A stretch of DNA of 64,000 bases from Streptomyces physcomitrii (GTDB taxonomy: Bacteria > Actinomycetota > Actinomycetes > Streptomycetales > Streptomycetaceae): assembly GCF_012273655.1 (NCBI RefSeq), contig NZ_JAAWWP010000006.1, positions 124,001 through 188,000 of the forward strand, given 5' to 3'. A model generated the notes under the pieces. It saw only the letters and a list, made by a program, of their open reading frames with translations, had not been told where the DNA came from and did no database searches. Shown here in pieces: positions 27,786-36,618 of the stretch; position 1 is the first letter of the stretch; each line of letters starts with the position of its first letter. The position numbers were made by a program, and so were the translations under genes.

Positions 27786-28685
27786 TCAGGACCGGGTGAG
27801 CGCGGTGACATGGAGCGTTCGGTACCCCTTCGCCGTGCAGGTGCGCAGCCCGTCCACGTCGAGGAGGACCGACTCGCGCCGCCCGGGCAGGTACACCCGC
27901 AGGCTCTCGGCCCCGCCCGGCCGGCACCTCTCCTTCTCGTAGTTCCCGGTGTCCGCCAGCTGTACGACGAAGCTCGCCGCCTCGCCCCGCGCCAGGGTGA
28001 TCCGCCCGCCGGGCCCGCCGCTGCGCTCCGCGGGGCTGCCCACCCGGGCGCCGTCCGGCCCCTTGGCCAGGGAGACACCGGGGAAGCCCCGGGTGGTGCA
28101 CGCCGGGCCGTCCGTGTTCACCAGGCGGAGGGTCAGGTACCGCGAACCGGCGGCCTGTTCGGAGCGCTGACGGCTCAGGGTGAGGAGCGCGCCGGAGCAC
28201 TGCGGGGTCTTCGGGGCCGCCGTTTCCGTGGCCTCGGCCTCCGGCGGTCCCGAGATGTCCGAGGGGCGGGGCGCGGGCGTCCGGGTGGGGCCGGCGGAGG
28301 ACTCCCGGGGGCTCTGCGGGCTGCGGCCGGTGGCGGGCGCGTCGCTGGCGGGGACGACGTGCTCGGCGGGCGGTCCGGTGCCGTCGCCCCCGGAGCCGAG
28401 GTGGTCGGAGAGGGTGCCCAGCCTGTCGGTGAGGAACCCGGCGGGCACCGTGACCGTGGCGAGAGCCGCCCCGCAGGCCACCACGGCGACGGTGAGCACC
28501 CGGCGCCTGCGGCGCGCCGCGGCCCGGCGGCGGATCCGGGCGAAGGCACCCGGCGGGGGCGGCAGCGGGGTCGAAGGACGGGCGAAGGCCGCCCGGATCC
28601 CGGCGGATTCCTCCTGCTCGGCTCCGGGGCCCAAGGGGGAGCGGTCCGGCCCGGGCAGGTCGCGGGGGTCCTCAGGAGATGTCAT
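27786..28685 (-). CDS. Single-span membrane protein with DUF4232-like extracellular domain
   Basis: The 299-residue protein has a cytoplasmic N-terminus with a Pro-rich stretch and an Arg cluster (ARIRRRAAARRRRR). A membrane helix follows (VLTVAVVACGAALATVTV, about residues 62-80), then a Ser/Pro/Thr-rich linker and an extracellular domain from about residue 160. That domain (CSGALLTLSRQ, YLTLRLVNTDGPACTTRGFPG, CTAKGYRTLHVTAL) resembles DUF4232. It begins 14 bases inside the end of the ECF sigma factor gene and may be its target or a membrane-bound regulator of it. No zinc-binding anti-sigma motif (HxxxCxxC) is seen. Confidence 0.8.
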   Translation of the reverse strand: MTSPEDPRDLPGPDRSPLGPGAEQEESAGIRAAFARPSTPLPPPPGAFARIRRRAAARRRRRVLTVAVVACGAALATVTVPAGFLTDRLGTLSDHLGSGGDGTGPPAEHVVPASDAPATGRSPQSPRESSAGPTRTPAPRPSDISGPPEAEATETAAPKTPQCSGALLTLSRQRSEQAAGSRYLTLRLVNTDGPACTTRGFPGVSLAKGPDGARVGSPAERSGGPGGRITLARGEAASFVVQLADTGNYEKERCRPGGAESLRVYLPGRRESVLLDVDGLRTCTAKGYRTLHVTALTRS

Positions 28686-29208
28686 GGATGTCCCTCAATT
28701 CCGCTCGCAGCAGCTGTCGTGCGCGGTGGAGGTCGGTCTTGACGCTGCCGCTGCTGCGGCCGAGGACCTCCGCGATCCGGAGCACCGGTAGGTCGGCGTA
28801 GTAGTGGAGCAGGACGGGGGTCCGCAGCCGCTTCGGCAGCGACTGGACCAGGTCCCGGATGTCGGTGGCGCTGTCGGCGGGGGACTGCGCCTCCTCCGTG
28901 GTGCTGCCGATGCGCTGGAGCGTGCGCCGTTCGCGCTCCGTGCGCCGCCAGTGGTCCTTGATCAGGTTCGAGGCGATCGTGTAGAGGTACGCCCGCGGCT
29001 CGTCCACCCGGCCCCAGCGCGACCAGAGCCGGGTGAAGGCCTCGCTCGCGATGTCGTGGGCCAGCGCCTCACTGCCCACCAGGGAGCGGCACCAGCCGGC
29101 CAGCCGCGCGTAGAACTCCTCGAAGAGTGCCGCCGCTTCGGTCGATTCCACCACGCGTACGCCCTGTCCTCCCCGCCGCGCCGGGCAGTCGCCGTCGACC
29201 GCGCTCAT
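28672..29208 (-). CDS. ECF (SigE-family) RNA polymerase sigma factor
   Basis: This is a 178-residue extracytoplasmic-function sigma factor. Region 2 is visible as LFEEFYARLAGWCRSLVG and AHDIASEAFTRLWSRWGRVD with AYLYTIASNLIKDHWRR. Region 4 appears as LPKRLRTPVLLHYYADLPV followed by the helix-turn-helix RIAEVLGRSSGSVKTDLHRARQLL. The ATG overlaps the deacetylase stop (ATGA), and its end overlaps the DUF4232-like membrane protein gene. The trio therefore appears co-transcribed, suggesting a cell-envelope response unit. The promoter it recognises is not identifiable here. Confidence 0.92.
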   Translation of the reverse strand: MSAVDGDCPARRGGQGVRVVESTEAAALFEEFYARLAGWCRSLVGSEALAHDIASEAFTRLWSRWGRVDEPRAYLYTIASNLIKDHWRRTERERRTLQRIGSTTEEAQSPADSATDIRDLVQSLPKRLRTPVLLHYYADLPVLRIAEVLGRSSGSVKTDLHRARQLLRAELRDIHDIS

Positions 29209-30488
29209 CCGCCGGTGACGCTCTTCCAGCCGCCGTCCGGCCCCTGGCCCACGCCGAGGGTACGCAGCCCGGCCAGCACCGTCGCACTCTGCGCCTCCAG
29301 CCAGTCGCACATCTCCCGGAAGGAGACGAAGCGGACCTCGGGAGTGTCCGCGATGTCTTTGAGGAAGAGCTCGACGGCGTCCATGTAGATACCGCCGTTC
29401 CAGGTCTCGAAATGGTTGCCGATGAACAGCGGGGCACGGTTTCCCTCGTAGGCGCGCCGGAAACCCGCGCGATAGGCGCCGCGGGCCTCTTCCCGCCAGC
29501 GGGCACGGGAGCCGAGCCGGCCGTTGGTCGAATTCCCCGACTGGTTGGCCATCATGTTGTAGTCCATCGTGAGCACTTCGAAGTCGTGCCCGGGGAAGGG
29601 CACCGCCTGGAGCGGGAAGTTCCACAGCCCGTCCAGTGTGCCGGGCCACACCTGGGTGCCGCCGGTGGAACTGGCGTCGTAGCGCCAGCCGAGCCGCCGC
29701 GCGGTCGGCAGCAGATTGCGCTGGCCGAGCAGGCAGGGGGTGCGGCCGCCGACGAGTTCCTTGCGGTAGTCGAAGGGCAGCGGTTCCCCGTCGGTGAATC
29801 CGGTGTGGGTCCTCCATTCGGTGACGAAGGAGGTCGCCTGCGCTATCTCGCTGCGCCACATCTCGGGCGTCCAGTGCGCCACCGAACCGCTGCCCGAGCA
29901 GAAATGCCCGTTGAAATGCGTGCCGATCTCATGACCCTCCAGCCACGCCGAACGCACCTGCCGCAGCGTCTCCTTGATATGGGCGTCGCTGAGATAACCG
30001 ATGTCGGAGGCCCCGACCGGATTGTTCGGCGGCCGGTAGCGGTCCTTCCTCGACTCGGGCAGCAGATAGATCCCGGAGAGGAAGAAGGTCATATGCGCGT
30101 CGATCTCCCGCGCCAACTTCCGGAACCGGCCGAAGAGCCCGTCGTCGAGGGCGCCCGCCCCGTCCCAGGAGAGCACCACGAACTGCGGCGGACGCTCGCC
30201 CTTCGCCAGCGCCTTCATGGCGGTGCGCCCCGGCTGCTCCCCGGTGTCGGCCGTCGAGCCGTCGCCTATCAGGCGCGGCGCGTCCTCGCTCGGCGAGGCC
30301 TCGGGGCCGCCGTCCCCCGAGGTGCCGGGCGTGGTCCCCGAGGAGAGGGTGCCGTCCCTGGCATGGCGCGCGAAGGCGTACGTCCCGGCCGCCGCGAGCC
30401 CGGCGGTCCCGGCGCCGAGCAGCCCCCGCCGGGTCAGCCCGCCGGAGCGGGGGTTCTCGCGTCCGTGCCTGTTCTGCTGCTGCCTCAT
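29205..30488 (-). CDS. Tat-exported polysaccharide deacetylase-family protein
   Basis: The 427-residue protein has an N-terminal twin-arginine motif (GLTRRGLLGAG) followed by an Ala-rich hydrophobic segment, predicting Tat export. After a Ser/Pro/Gly-rich linker, the NodB-like fold begins near residue 100 with FVVLSWDGAG (Asp of motif 1). GHEIGTHFNGHF near 190 supplies the metal-binding His pair. Later segments (DGEPLPFDYRKELVGG and LFIGNHFETWNG) also fit. The likely substrate is an envelope polysaccharide, but the exact bond cleaved is unknown. It is the first gene of a unit with the ECF sigma factor. Confidence 0.87.
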   Translation of the reverse strand: MRQQQNRHGRENPRSGGLTRRGLLGAGTAGLAAAGTYAFARHARDGTLSSGTTPGTSGDGGPEASPSEDAPRLIGDGSTADTGEQPGRTAMKALAKGERPPQFVVLSWDGAGALDDGLFGRFRKLAREIDAHMTFFLSGIYLLPESRKDRYRPPNNPVGASDIGYLSDAHIKETLRQVRSAWLEGHEIGTHFNGHFCSGSGSVAHWTPEMWRSEIAQATSFVTEWRTHTGFTDGEPLPFDYRKELVGGRTPCLLGQRNLLPTARRLGWRYDASSTGGTQVWPGTLDGLWNFPLQAVPFPGHDFEVLTMDYNMMANQSGNSTNGRLGSRARWREEARGAYRAGFRRAYEGNRAPLFIGNHFETWNGGIYMDAVELFLKDIADTPEVRFVSFREMCDWLEAQSATVLAGLRTLGVGQGPDGGWKSVTGG

Positions 30489-30926
30489 GCCTGCTGTCCC
30501 TCGGTACGAAACGGCGCCGACCGCCGAGCGGGGTCGTCCGGTCACTCCTCCGTAGAGCGCATGACCCCGGCCCGAGTTGTCACGAATCCATAACGGCACT
30601 CTCGGTGGCGCGCCGGTCACGCGTGGTCCGGGGTGTGGGGCAGGCCTCCACACGAACCGTCCGACCGGCCGGATGGTGCTGGCCTGGTCGGCCGAACGAC
30701 CCCCAGGGCAAGGGCAGATTGAGCCAATGGCCCACTCTTCAGGGCTCCTGTTGAGCCAACGGGTCCCGGGGTGCTATCTGTGGCCCCAGCACGTACTCAT
30801 CAGGGCGCCGCGTAGAGCGCCGGACGGCGACGAAGCCTCCGGCCCGTGGCGCCCTCGTCGTGCCTGCCCGCCCCATCCCGGCCACGGCAGGCGCGCCACC
30901 GACGTCGAAGGGGGCGGCAGACCGCC
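30489..30926. other. Intergenic region with a candidate promoter for the FUSC gene
   Basis: This 438-base gap separates the divergent deacetylase and FUSC genes. It contains two direct copies of TTGAGCCAA (30719-30727 and 30751-30759). The second fits a -35 box (TTGAGC) with TATCTG at 30775-30780, an 18-base spacer. No gene, tRNA or riboswitch was recognised in the rest. Confidence 0.35.
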
Positions 30927-32420
30927 GTGAAGAGGATGTTCGTGGCTCCGGACCCGGGGCGCCTGAGGCTGCGGACCTCGGTCCGCGCGGTCCTCGGCGT
31001 CGGCGCCGCCGTCTGCGTCTCCGAGCTGAGCGGCTTCTCCCTGATCGCCTCGATCACCGCGGGACTGGCCGCGCTGCTCGCGCTCTTCACCGTCCAGGAC
31101 GCGAGCGCCGGGGCCCAGCGCACGACCACCGCGCTGCTGCCCGCCGCCGGATTCCCGGTGCTCGCGCTGGCCACCGCCCTGCACGGACTCGCCACGGCCC
31201 GGGACCTCGCCTTCCTCGCCGTCGTCTTCTGCGGGGTCTACGCCCGCCGCTGGGGACCGCGCGGCCACGCGCTCGGGATCTTCGCCTTCATGAACTTCTT
31301 CATGGCGCAGTTCCTGCACGCCGTCCCCGCCCAACTGCCCGAGCTGTACGCCGCCATCGGCCTCGCCCTGCTCGCCGCCGGAACCGTGCGCTTCCTGCTC
31401 TGGCCCGTCGAGCGGCGCACCCCGCCCGCCGCGGCGCCGCCCGCCCTGCCCGGCACCGGCCTGGCGCGGCCCACCACCCGGCAGGCCTTCCAGGCCACCG
31501 CGGCCTGCGCGGTCGCGCTCGCCCTCGGCCAGGCCTTCTCCGAGGAGCGCTGGTACTGGGCCGTGGGCACCGTCTGGTGGACCTTCGTCAACACGGCCTC
31601 CCGGGGTGAGACGCTGGTCCGCGGCTTCCGCCGGGTCCTCGGCACCGTGATCGGCATCGCCGTCGGCCTGCTCGTCGCCGTACCGCTGCACGGCGCACCG
31701 GCCCCGAGCGCGGCCCTGGTCGCCCTCTGCGTCTTCGGGATCTTCTACACCGCCGCCGTCTCGTACTCCTGGATGATGCTCGCGGTCACCGTCATGGCCG
31801 GTCTGCTCTACGGGCTGCTCGGGGTGCTCGACCACCACCTGCTGGTGCTCCGCCTCGTCGAGACCGCGGTGGGCGCGGTGGCCGCCGGGCTCGCCGTACT
31901 GCTCGTCCTGCCCGTGACCACCCACGCCACCAACCACGCCTGGATCCGGCGCGCCCTCGGCTGCGTACACGCCGCCACGGCCGCGGCGACCGCCCGGCTC
32001 TCCCACGACCCCGCCGCCGACCCGGCCCCGCACGCCGCCGAGCTGGAACTCCTCCTCGGCCGGGTACGCCTCGCGCTCGCCCCGCTCGTCCACCCGCTGA
32101 GCCCCTTCCGCGCCCGCAAGGCCCGGGCCCGCCAGGTCATCGCGCTCCTCGACGACTGCGCCCGCGAGGTGCGCGGCCTGGTCGCCGTCTCCGCCGACCC
32201 GGTCGCCTCGCACGACGTCCGGCTGACCGCCGCCTGCTGGCGCGTGGAGGCGGCCGCCGAGGCCCTCACCGCCGGTGAGACGGGGCTCGACCGCGCGGTC
32301 ACCGAGGCCCGCGAGACGCGCCAGGGCGCCGGCGGCGACACCGCCCTGGTCCATCTGCACGGACTGGAGAAGGCCCTCTCCGAGCTGGCGACACCGCTGC
32401 TCACCGCCCCGCGCTCCTGA
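30927..32420 (+). CDS. FUSC-family (aromatic acid exporter-like) membrane protein
   Basis: The 497-residue protein starts at GTG 30927 (an ATG at 30936 is an alternative). Two blocks of hydrophobic helices, about residues 15-150 and 190-330, form the duplicated FUSC arrangement. The second block has ERWYWAVGTVWWTFVNTAS and GFRRVLGTVIGIAVGLLVAV, typical of this fold. The C-terminal third (about 335-497) is a soluble helical domain. Homologues include aromatic carboxylic acid efflux proteins; the substrate here is unknown. It stands alone on its strand. Confidence 0.85.
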   Translation: MKRMFVAPDPGRLRLRTSVRAVLGVGAAVCVSELSGFSLIASITAGLAALLALFTVQDASAGAQRTTTALLPAAGFPVLALATALHGLATARDLAFLAVVFCGVYARRWGPRGHALGIFAFMNFFMAQFLHAVPAQLPELYAAIGLALLAAGTVRFLLWPVERRTPPAAAPPALPGTGLARPTTRQAFQATAACAVALALGQAFSEERWYWAVGTVWWTFVNTASRGETLVRGFRRVLGTVIGIAVGLLVAVPLHGAPAPSAALVALCVFGIFYTAAVSYSWMMLAVTVMAGLLYGLLGVLDHHLLVLRLVETAVGAVAAGLAVLLVLPVTTHATNHAWIRRALGCVHAATAAATARLSHDPAADPAPHAAELELLLGRVRLALAPLVHPLSPFRARKARARQVIALLDDCAREVRGLVAVSADPVASHDVRLTAACWRVEAAAEALTAGETGLDRAVTEARETRQGAGGDTALVHLHGLEKALSELATPLLTAPRS

Positions 32421-32516
32421 ACCCGGACCCACCCGACCGGGCGTGAACGGCACGGCCCCGGGCCCGGCCCGCTGTTAGCGTCGGCCCCCGGAAGCAGGCG
32501 AGCGGAAGGGGCTGCC

Positions 32517-33560
32517 GTGGCAGCGGGCGAGGAACAGGGCGGGCACGCCTACATCGGGTCGTTCACCACGGCGGGCGGCGCGGGCATCACCAAGGCGGCC
32601 GTCGACCGGGAGACCGGCGCGCTCACCGTCCTCGCCACCACCGACGAGGTGGCCGACCCCTCGTACCTCGCGCTCTCGGCCGAGGGCGGACTGCTGTACG
32701 CCGTCAGCGAGACCGAGGCGGGCGCGGTGGCCGCCTTCCGCACCGGGGGGCTCGAAGCGGCCGGACGCCCGGTGCCGGTCCACGGCAGCGGCCCCACCCA
32801 CCTCACCCGCTACGCCGGGTATCTGCTGACCGCCAACTACGTCTCGGGCAGCGTCTCGGCGGTGCCGCTGACCGCCGAGGGCACCCTCGGCCCCGAGGTC
32901 TCCGGGGTGCTCCGGCACGAGGGCTCCGGCCCGCACCCGCAGCGCCAGCAGGGGCCGCACGCCCACCAGGTGGTGGCCGCCCCCGGCGGGCGCTGGGCGC
33001 TCGGCGTCGACCTCGGCACCGACTCCGTCCACGTCTTCACCCTCGACGCGGCCGGTGCGCCGCTGCCGCACCGGGAGACCGCGCTGCGCCCCGGCTCGGG
33101 CCCGCGCCACCTGGCCTTCCATCCGGCCGGGGAGATCGTCTACGTGGTCAACGAACTCACCCCGAGCCTCACCGTCTGCCGCTGGGACGCCGCCGGGGGC
33201 CGCCTGCAACCGCTCGGCGAGGCCGCCCTGCTGCCGCACGCGCCCGCCGGGGACGCGCTGGCCTCCGAGGTGGTGGTCGCGCCGGACGGGCGGTTCCTGT
33301 GGGTGTCCACCCGGGGCGAGGACGTGATCTCGCTCTTCAACGTCTCGGCCGACGGCGAGCGCCTCTCGCTGGTCGGCACCGTCCCCTGCGGCGGGCACTG
33401 GCCGCGCGAACTGGCGCTCTCGCCCTCCGGCCGCCACCTCTACACCGCCAACGAACGCTCGGGAAACGTCGCCTGGTTCACCGTCGACCAGGACAGCGGA
33501 GTACCGCAGCACGGCGGGTCCCTGGACACTCCCGCACCGTCTTGTGTGATCTTCGGCTGA
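32517..33560 (+). CDS. Lactonase-family beta-propeller protein (6-phosphogluconolactonase-like)
   Basis: This 347-residue seven-bladed propeller protein starts at GTG. Family landmarks are AYIGSFTTAGGAGI at the N-terminus, DPSYLALSAEGGLLYAVSET, the HGSGPTHLTRY and HQVVAAPGGRW blades, SGPRHLAFHPAGEIVYVVNE, and GHWPRELALSPSGRHLYTAN near the C-terminus. It would hydrolyse 6-phosphogluconolactone or a related lactone in the cytosol; the exact substrate is not certain from sequence. The stop codon lies inside a run of GCTGA repeats. No signal peptide is present. Confidence 0.88.
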   Translation: MAAGEEQGGHAYIGSFTTAGGAGITKAAVDRETGALTVLATTDEVADPSYLALSAEGGLLYAVSETEAGAVAAFRTGGLEAAGRPVPVHGSGPTHLTRYAGYLLTANYVSGSVSAVPLTAEGTLGPEVSGVLRHEGSGPHPQRQQGPHAHQVVAAPGGRWALGVDLGTDSVHVFTLDAAGAPLPHRETALRPGSGPRHLAFHPAGEIVYVVNELTPSLTVCRWDAAGGRLQPLGEAALLPHAPAGDALASEVVVAPDGRFLWVSTRGEDVISLFNVSADGERLSLVGTVPCGGHWPRELALSPSGRHLYTANERSGNVAWFTVDQDSGVPQHGGSLDTPAPSCVIFG

Positions 33561-33585
33561 GCTGAGCTGAGCTGAGCTGAGCTGA
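33556..33585. repeat. Six-copy GCTGA tandem repeat across the lactonase stop codon
   Basis: Six consecutive perfect GCTGA units begin at the last codon of the lactonase. The first TGA is the stop, so changes in copy number would leave the protein unchanged. Confidence 0.9.
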
Positions 33586-33646
33586 GCCGGGCCGGGTGGG
33601 CCGGGCCCGGCTTTCTCCGCGACCGGGAAACGGCGGAACGGAGCGC

Positions 33647-33698
33647 GAAGGGCCCCTTCCCGGCCGGATCACCTGATCCCGGCGGCAAGGGGCCCTTC
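33647..33698. terminator. Bidirectional hairpin between lactonase and chelatase-like genes
   Basis: GAAGGGCCCCTT at 33647-33658 is perfectly complementary to AAGGGGCCCTTC at 33687-33698, with a loop of 28 bases. It sits between convergent genes and so probably terminates both. Confidence 0.75.
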
Positions 33699-33718
33699 GG
33701 CCGCGCGCTGCCCCGCCG

Positions 33719-34642
33719 TCAGTGGCTGGGCGCGCCCGTCGGCTGCTGGGGCGTGATGCCCAGCGCCGTCGCGTACTTCTGCAGCGCCAGCTTGCCGATG
33801 GCCGGGTAGGCGCCGAGCGGCTCGGCCGTACCGCAGCCCGCCTCGGTGGCCGCCGAGGTCAGCAGGCTCTCGTCGATCTCGGGTCCGATCAGGTACGGGG
33901 CGAGCGCCAGCTGCGCCGAGCCCGAGGAGCGCAGCTGCTCCGCGGTCGCCGCGATCGAGCCCTCCTGGTCGAGCGCCGCGGCCATCACCGGCACCGCGAG
34001 CCGGGCGGCCAGGAGCATGCCGGTGATACCGGCCGCCTGGGCCGCGTCCTCGCCGCCCACCGAGGCGAGGATGATGCCGTCGGCGGCCGTGGCCACGGTG
34101 AACAGCCGCGCCCGGTCGGCCCGCGCGAGACCGGCCTCGGAGAGGCGTACGTGCAGCGCCTCGGCGAGCAGCGGGTGCGGGCCGAGCACCTCGGTCAGCT
34201 CGGCGGCCGTACGGCTGTCGTTGACCGCCTGCCGGATCCGGCGGAGCAGCGCGCCGTCAGGACCCGCGAGCAGCGGCACCACGACCGCGACGGGGCCGTC
34301 GGGCGCCGGCTCCTCGGAACCGGCGGCGCGGGCCAGTTCCCAGCGCGCGGTGCGCTCCTGCGCGGTCTGCGCGAGCACCGTCTGCAGCGTCGGGAACTCC
34401 GCGTCGTCACCGTCGAGGTACCCGATCCGCGCGTCGAGTCCGGGCAGCTCGGAGCGCGCGATGCTCACGACCTCCTCGGCGAGACTCCGGGTGGCCGCGC
34501 TCGGCGTCCCCGGCACCGCGAGGACGAAGGAGGGCGCGCCCTCGGGCGCCACCACGGGTTCCGGGCGGCGGTGCCGACCGGGCTGGCGGGGTCGCGGCAT
34601 TCGTACGGGCAGGCCGTTGGAGGGCCCAGTGGGGGAGCTCAT
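33719..34642 (-). CDS. Sirohydrochlorin chelatase-like protein
   Basis: The 307-residue protein resembles the double-domain CbiX/SirB-type chelatase annotated in Streptomyces. The N-terminal strand FVLAVPGTPSAAT occupies the place of the usual LVxHGS motif but lacks its His. The second half keeps a PHPLLAEALHVRL segment, and LAPYLIGPEID is present near the C-terminus. Because the first metal-binding His is missing, chelatase activity is uncertain. Candidate roles are siroheme, cobalt or nickel handling, or none of these. No siroheme genes are adjacent. Confidence 0.7.
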   Translation of the reverse strand: MSSPTGPSNGLPVRMPRPRQPGRHRRPEPVVAPEGAPSFVLAVPGTPSAATRSLAEEVVSIARSELPGLDARIGYLDGDDAEFPTLQTVLAQTAQERTARWELARAAGSEEPAPDGPVAVVVPLLAGPDGALLRRIRQAVNDSRTAAELTEVLGPHPLLAEALHVRLSEAGLARADRARLFTVATAADGIILASVGGEDAAQAAGITGMLLAARLAVPVMAAALDQEGSIAATAEQLRSSGSAQLALAPYLIGPEIDESLLTSAATEAGCGTAEPLGAYPAIGKLALQKYATALGITPQQPTGAPSH

Positions 34643-34860
34643 GGCGCCGCATGCTACTGGCTGACCGGCCGCTCTTGTTCGGGGAGGGTACGGGTGCGCG
34701 GCATATGCCCGTTATTTCCTTTGCAAGGGGAGTGGGTACGTCCCCTGGCGCTTTGGTCATGAGGGGGCGCGCGGCATCGGCCGGGCGCGCGAGGGCCGCC
34801 CGCGTACCACCGCGGGCGGGTTTCACGCCGCCACCGGGACCGGTTCGGCGGCGCCCGGGC

Positions 34861-35850
34861 TCAGGCCCCGGCCACCCAGAGCATCCGCCCGTCCCGGGGC
34901 AGCGCAAGGTCTCCGGCGGCGGCTCCGAGGGCGAGTCGCAGGGCGCCCTCCAGCGGGTCGCCCGCCGCGGGGACCAGGCGCACCTGCGGCAGGAGTTCGG
35001 CCACGTGGGCGCGCAGTGGGGCGAGGAGGGGTTCGCCGAGGCGGAACAGGCCGCCGGTGAGGGCGAGTTCGGGGTGCGGGCGCTCGCTGGGCGCCTCCTC
35101 CGGTGTCACCGCCGCCGCGGCCTCCGCCAAGTGCAGCGCGGCGGTGTCGAGGATGGCGGCGGAGACCGAGTCGGCGGCGGCGCAGGCGGCGACCTCGGGC
35201 GCGAAGGAGGCCAGGGCGGCGGGCCGGTCGGTACGCGGGTAGAGCTTGCCGGGCAGTTCGGGCGCGGGTCCGAAGACCGCCTCGGCGCGTTCCAGGAGGG
35301 CCGGGGAACCGCCGCGGCGCCCGTCGTGGGCGCGCATCGCCGCCTCCAGGCCCGCACGGCCGATCCAGGCGCCGCCGCCGCAGTCGCCGAGCAGATGGCC
35401 CCAGCCGTCGGCCCGCCGCCAGCGGGTGAGGTCGGTGCCGAGCGCGATCATGCCGGTGCCCGCGGCGAGCACCGCCCCGGCGCCGAGCCCGAGCGCGCCG
35501 GTGTAGGCGGTCACGGCGTCCGCGGCGAGGACCAGCCGCCCGGTGCCGAACTCCCGCCGTACGGCGGCCGGGAGCACGGCCCGCAGATCGTCCCCGAGGC
35601 TCGCCATCCCGGCCGCGCCGACGGCCACCGCGCTGAGCTGCCCGGCGCCCGCCCGTTCCAGGAGCGCGCCGCTGAGCGGCAGCAGCAGCTCCAGGAGGTG
35701 CCCGGCGTCGATGCCCGCCGCGGCGGTGCGCACCGGGACCGAGGTGCGCAGCGGCTCGCTGCGGCTGCCGTCGTCCGCGGCGAGAGCGGCCCGCAGTCCC
35801 GATCCGCCCGAGTCGACGCCGAGCACCCAGCGCGGACCGGGGGCGGTCAT
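34861..35850 (-). CDS. BadF/BadG-type ATPase, N-acetylglucosamine kinase-like
   Basis: This 329-residue ASKHA-fold kinase-like protein has the phosphate-1 motif [15 protein letters not shown] at the N-terminus and the phosphate-2 region [12 protein letters not shown] near residue 130. [18 protein letters not shown] near 150 and [16 protein letters not shown] near 265 also fit. These match N-acetylglucosamine/glucosamine kinase-type proteins. It overlaps the upstream uracil-DNA glycosylase by ATGA, so the two are co-transcribed although their functions are unrelated. The sugar substrate is inferred from the family. Confidence 0.85.
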   Translation of the reverse strand: MTAPGPRWVLGVDSGGSGLRAALAADDGSRSEPLRTSVPVRTAAAGIDAGHLLELLLPLSGALLERAGAGQLSAVAVGAAGMASLGDDLRAVLPAAVRREFGTGRLVLAADAVTAYTGALGLGAGAVLAAGTGMIALGTDLTRWRRADGWGHLLGDCGGGAWIGRAGLEAAMRAHDGRRGGSPALLERAEAVFGPAPELPGKLYPRTDRPAALASFAPEVAACAAADSVSAAILDTAALHLAEAAAAVTPEEAPSERPHPELALTGGLFRLGEPLLAPLRAHVAELLPQVRLVPAAGDPLEGALRLALGAAAGDLALPRDGRMLWVAGA

Positions 35851-36524
35851 GAGAGCCGCCAGTCGACGGGATCGGCGCCCTGGCGGGCGAGCAGGTCGTT
35901 GACGCGGCTGAACGGGCGGGAGCCGAAGAAGCCGCGATCCGCGGACATCGGCGAGGGGTGCGAGGACTCGATGGACGGCAGGTCCCCGAGCAGCGGGCGC
36001 AGATTGCGCGCGTCCCGCCCCCACAGGACGGAGACCAGGGGCCCGCCCCGCTCCGCGAGCGCCCGGATGGCCTGCTCGGTGACCTCCTCCCAGCCCTTGC
36101 CGCGGTGTGCGGCCGGGCGGCGCGGCGCGGTGGTCAGCGCCCTGTTGAGCAGCAGGACGCCCTGCTCGCTCCAGGGGGTGAGGTCGCCGCTGGCCGGCAC
36201 CCGGTGGCCGAGGTCGGCCTCCAGCTCCCGGAAGATGTTGATCAGGCTGCCGGGCAGGGGTCTGACCTCCGGGGCCACCGAGAAGGAGAGCCCGACGGCA
36301 TGTCCCGGTGTGGGGTAGGGGTCCTGACCGACAATCAGCACCCGTACGTCCTCGAAGGGTTGCTGAAAGGCGCGCAGGACATGCTGTCCCGCCGGGAGAT
36401 AGGTCCGGCCCGCGGCGATCTCGGCGCGCAGGAAGTCGCCCATCGCGGCGATCCTCCCGGCGACGGGCTCCAGGGCCTTCGCCCAGCCGGTTTCGACGAT
36501 GTCGTGCAAGGGTCGTGCTGCCAC
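35847..36524 (-). CDS. ung: Uracil-DNA glycosylase, family 1
   Basis: Ung removes uracil from DNA at the start of base excision repair. The 225-residue protein starts at GTG 36524 ([14 protein letters not shown]). Diagnostic motifs are the water-activating loop [18 protein letters not shown] near residue 65, LLLNRALTT near 125 and the Leu-loop region [19 protein letters not shown] near 190. Length and motifs match family 1. Its stop overlaps the downstream kinase-like gene. Confidence 0.94.
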   Translation of the reverse strand: MAARPLHDIVETGWAKALEPVAGRIAAMGDFLRAEIAAGRTYLPAGQHVLRAFQQPFEDVRVLIVGQDPYPTPGHAVGLSFSVAPEVRPLPGSLINIFRELEADLGHRVPASGDLTPWSEQGVLLLNRALTTAPRRPAAHRGKGWEEVTEQAIRALAERGGPLVSVLWGRDARNLRPLLGDLPSIESSHPSPMSADRGFFGSRPFSRVNDLLARQGADPVDWRLS

Positions 36525-36618
36525 GGGGCGCCACTCTAGCGGTGTCCGGGCGCGGTGGATCAACCGACGGCCAGGGCCCGCACCCCGCGTGTGCTCCGGC
36601 CCGGTGCCCCAACCGCCC

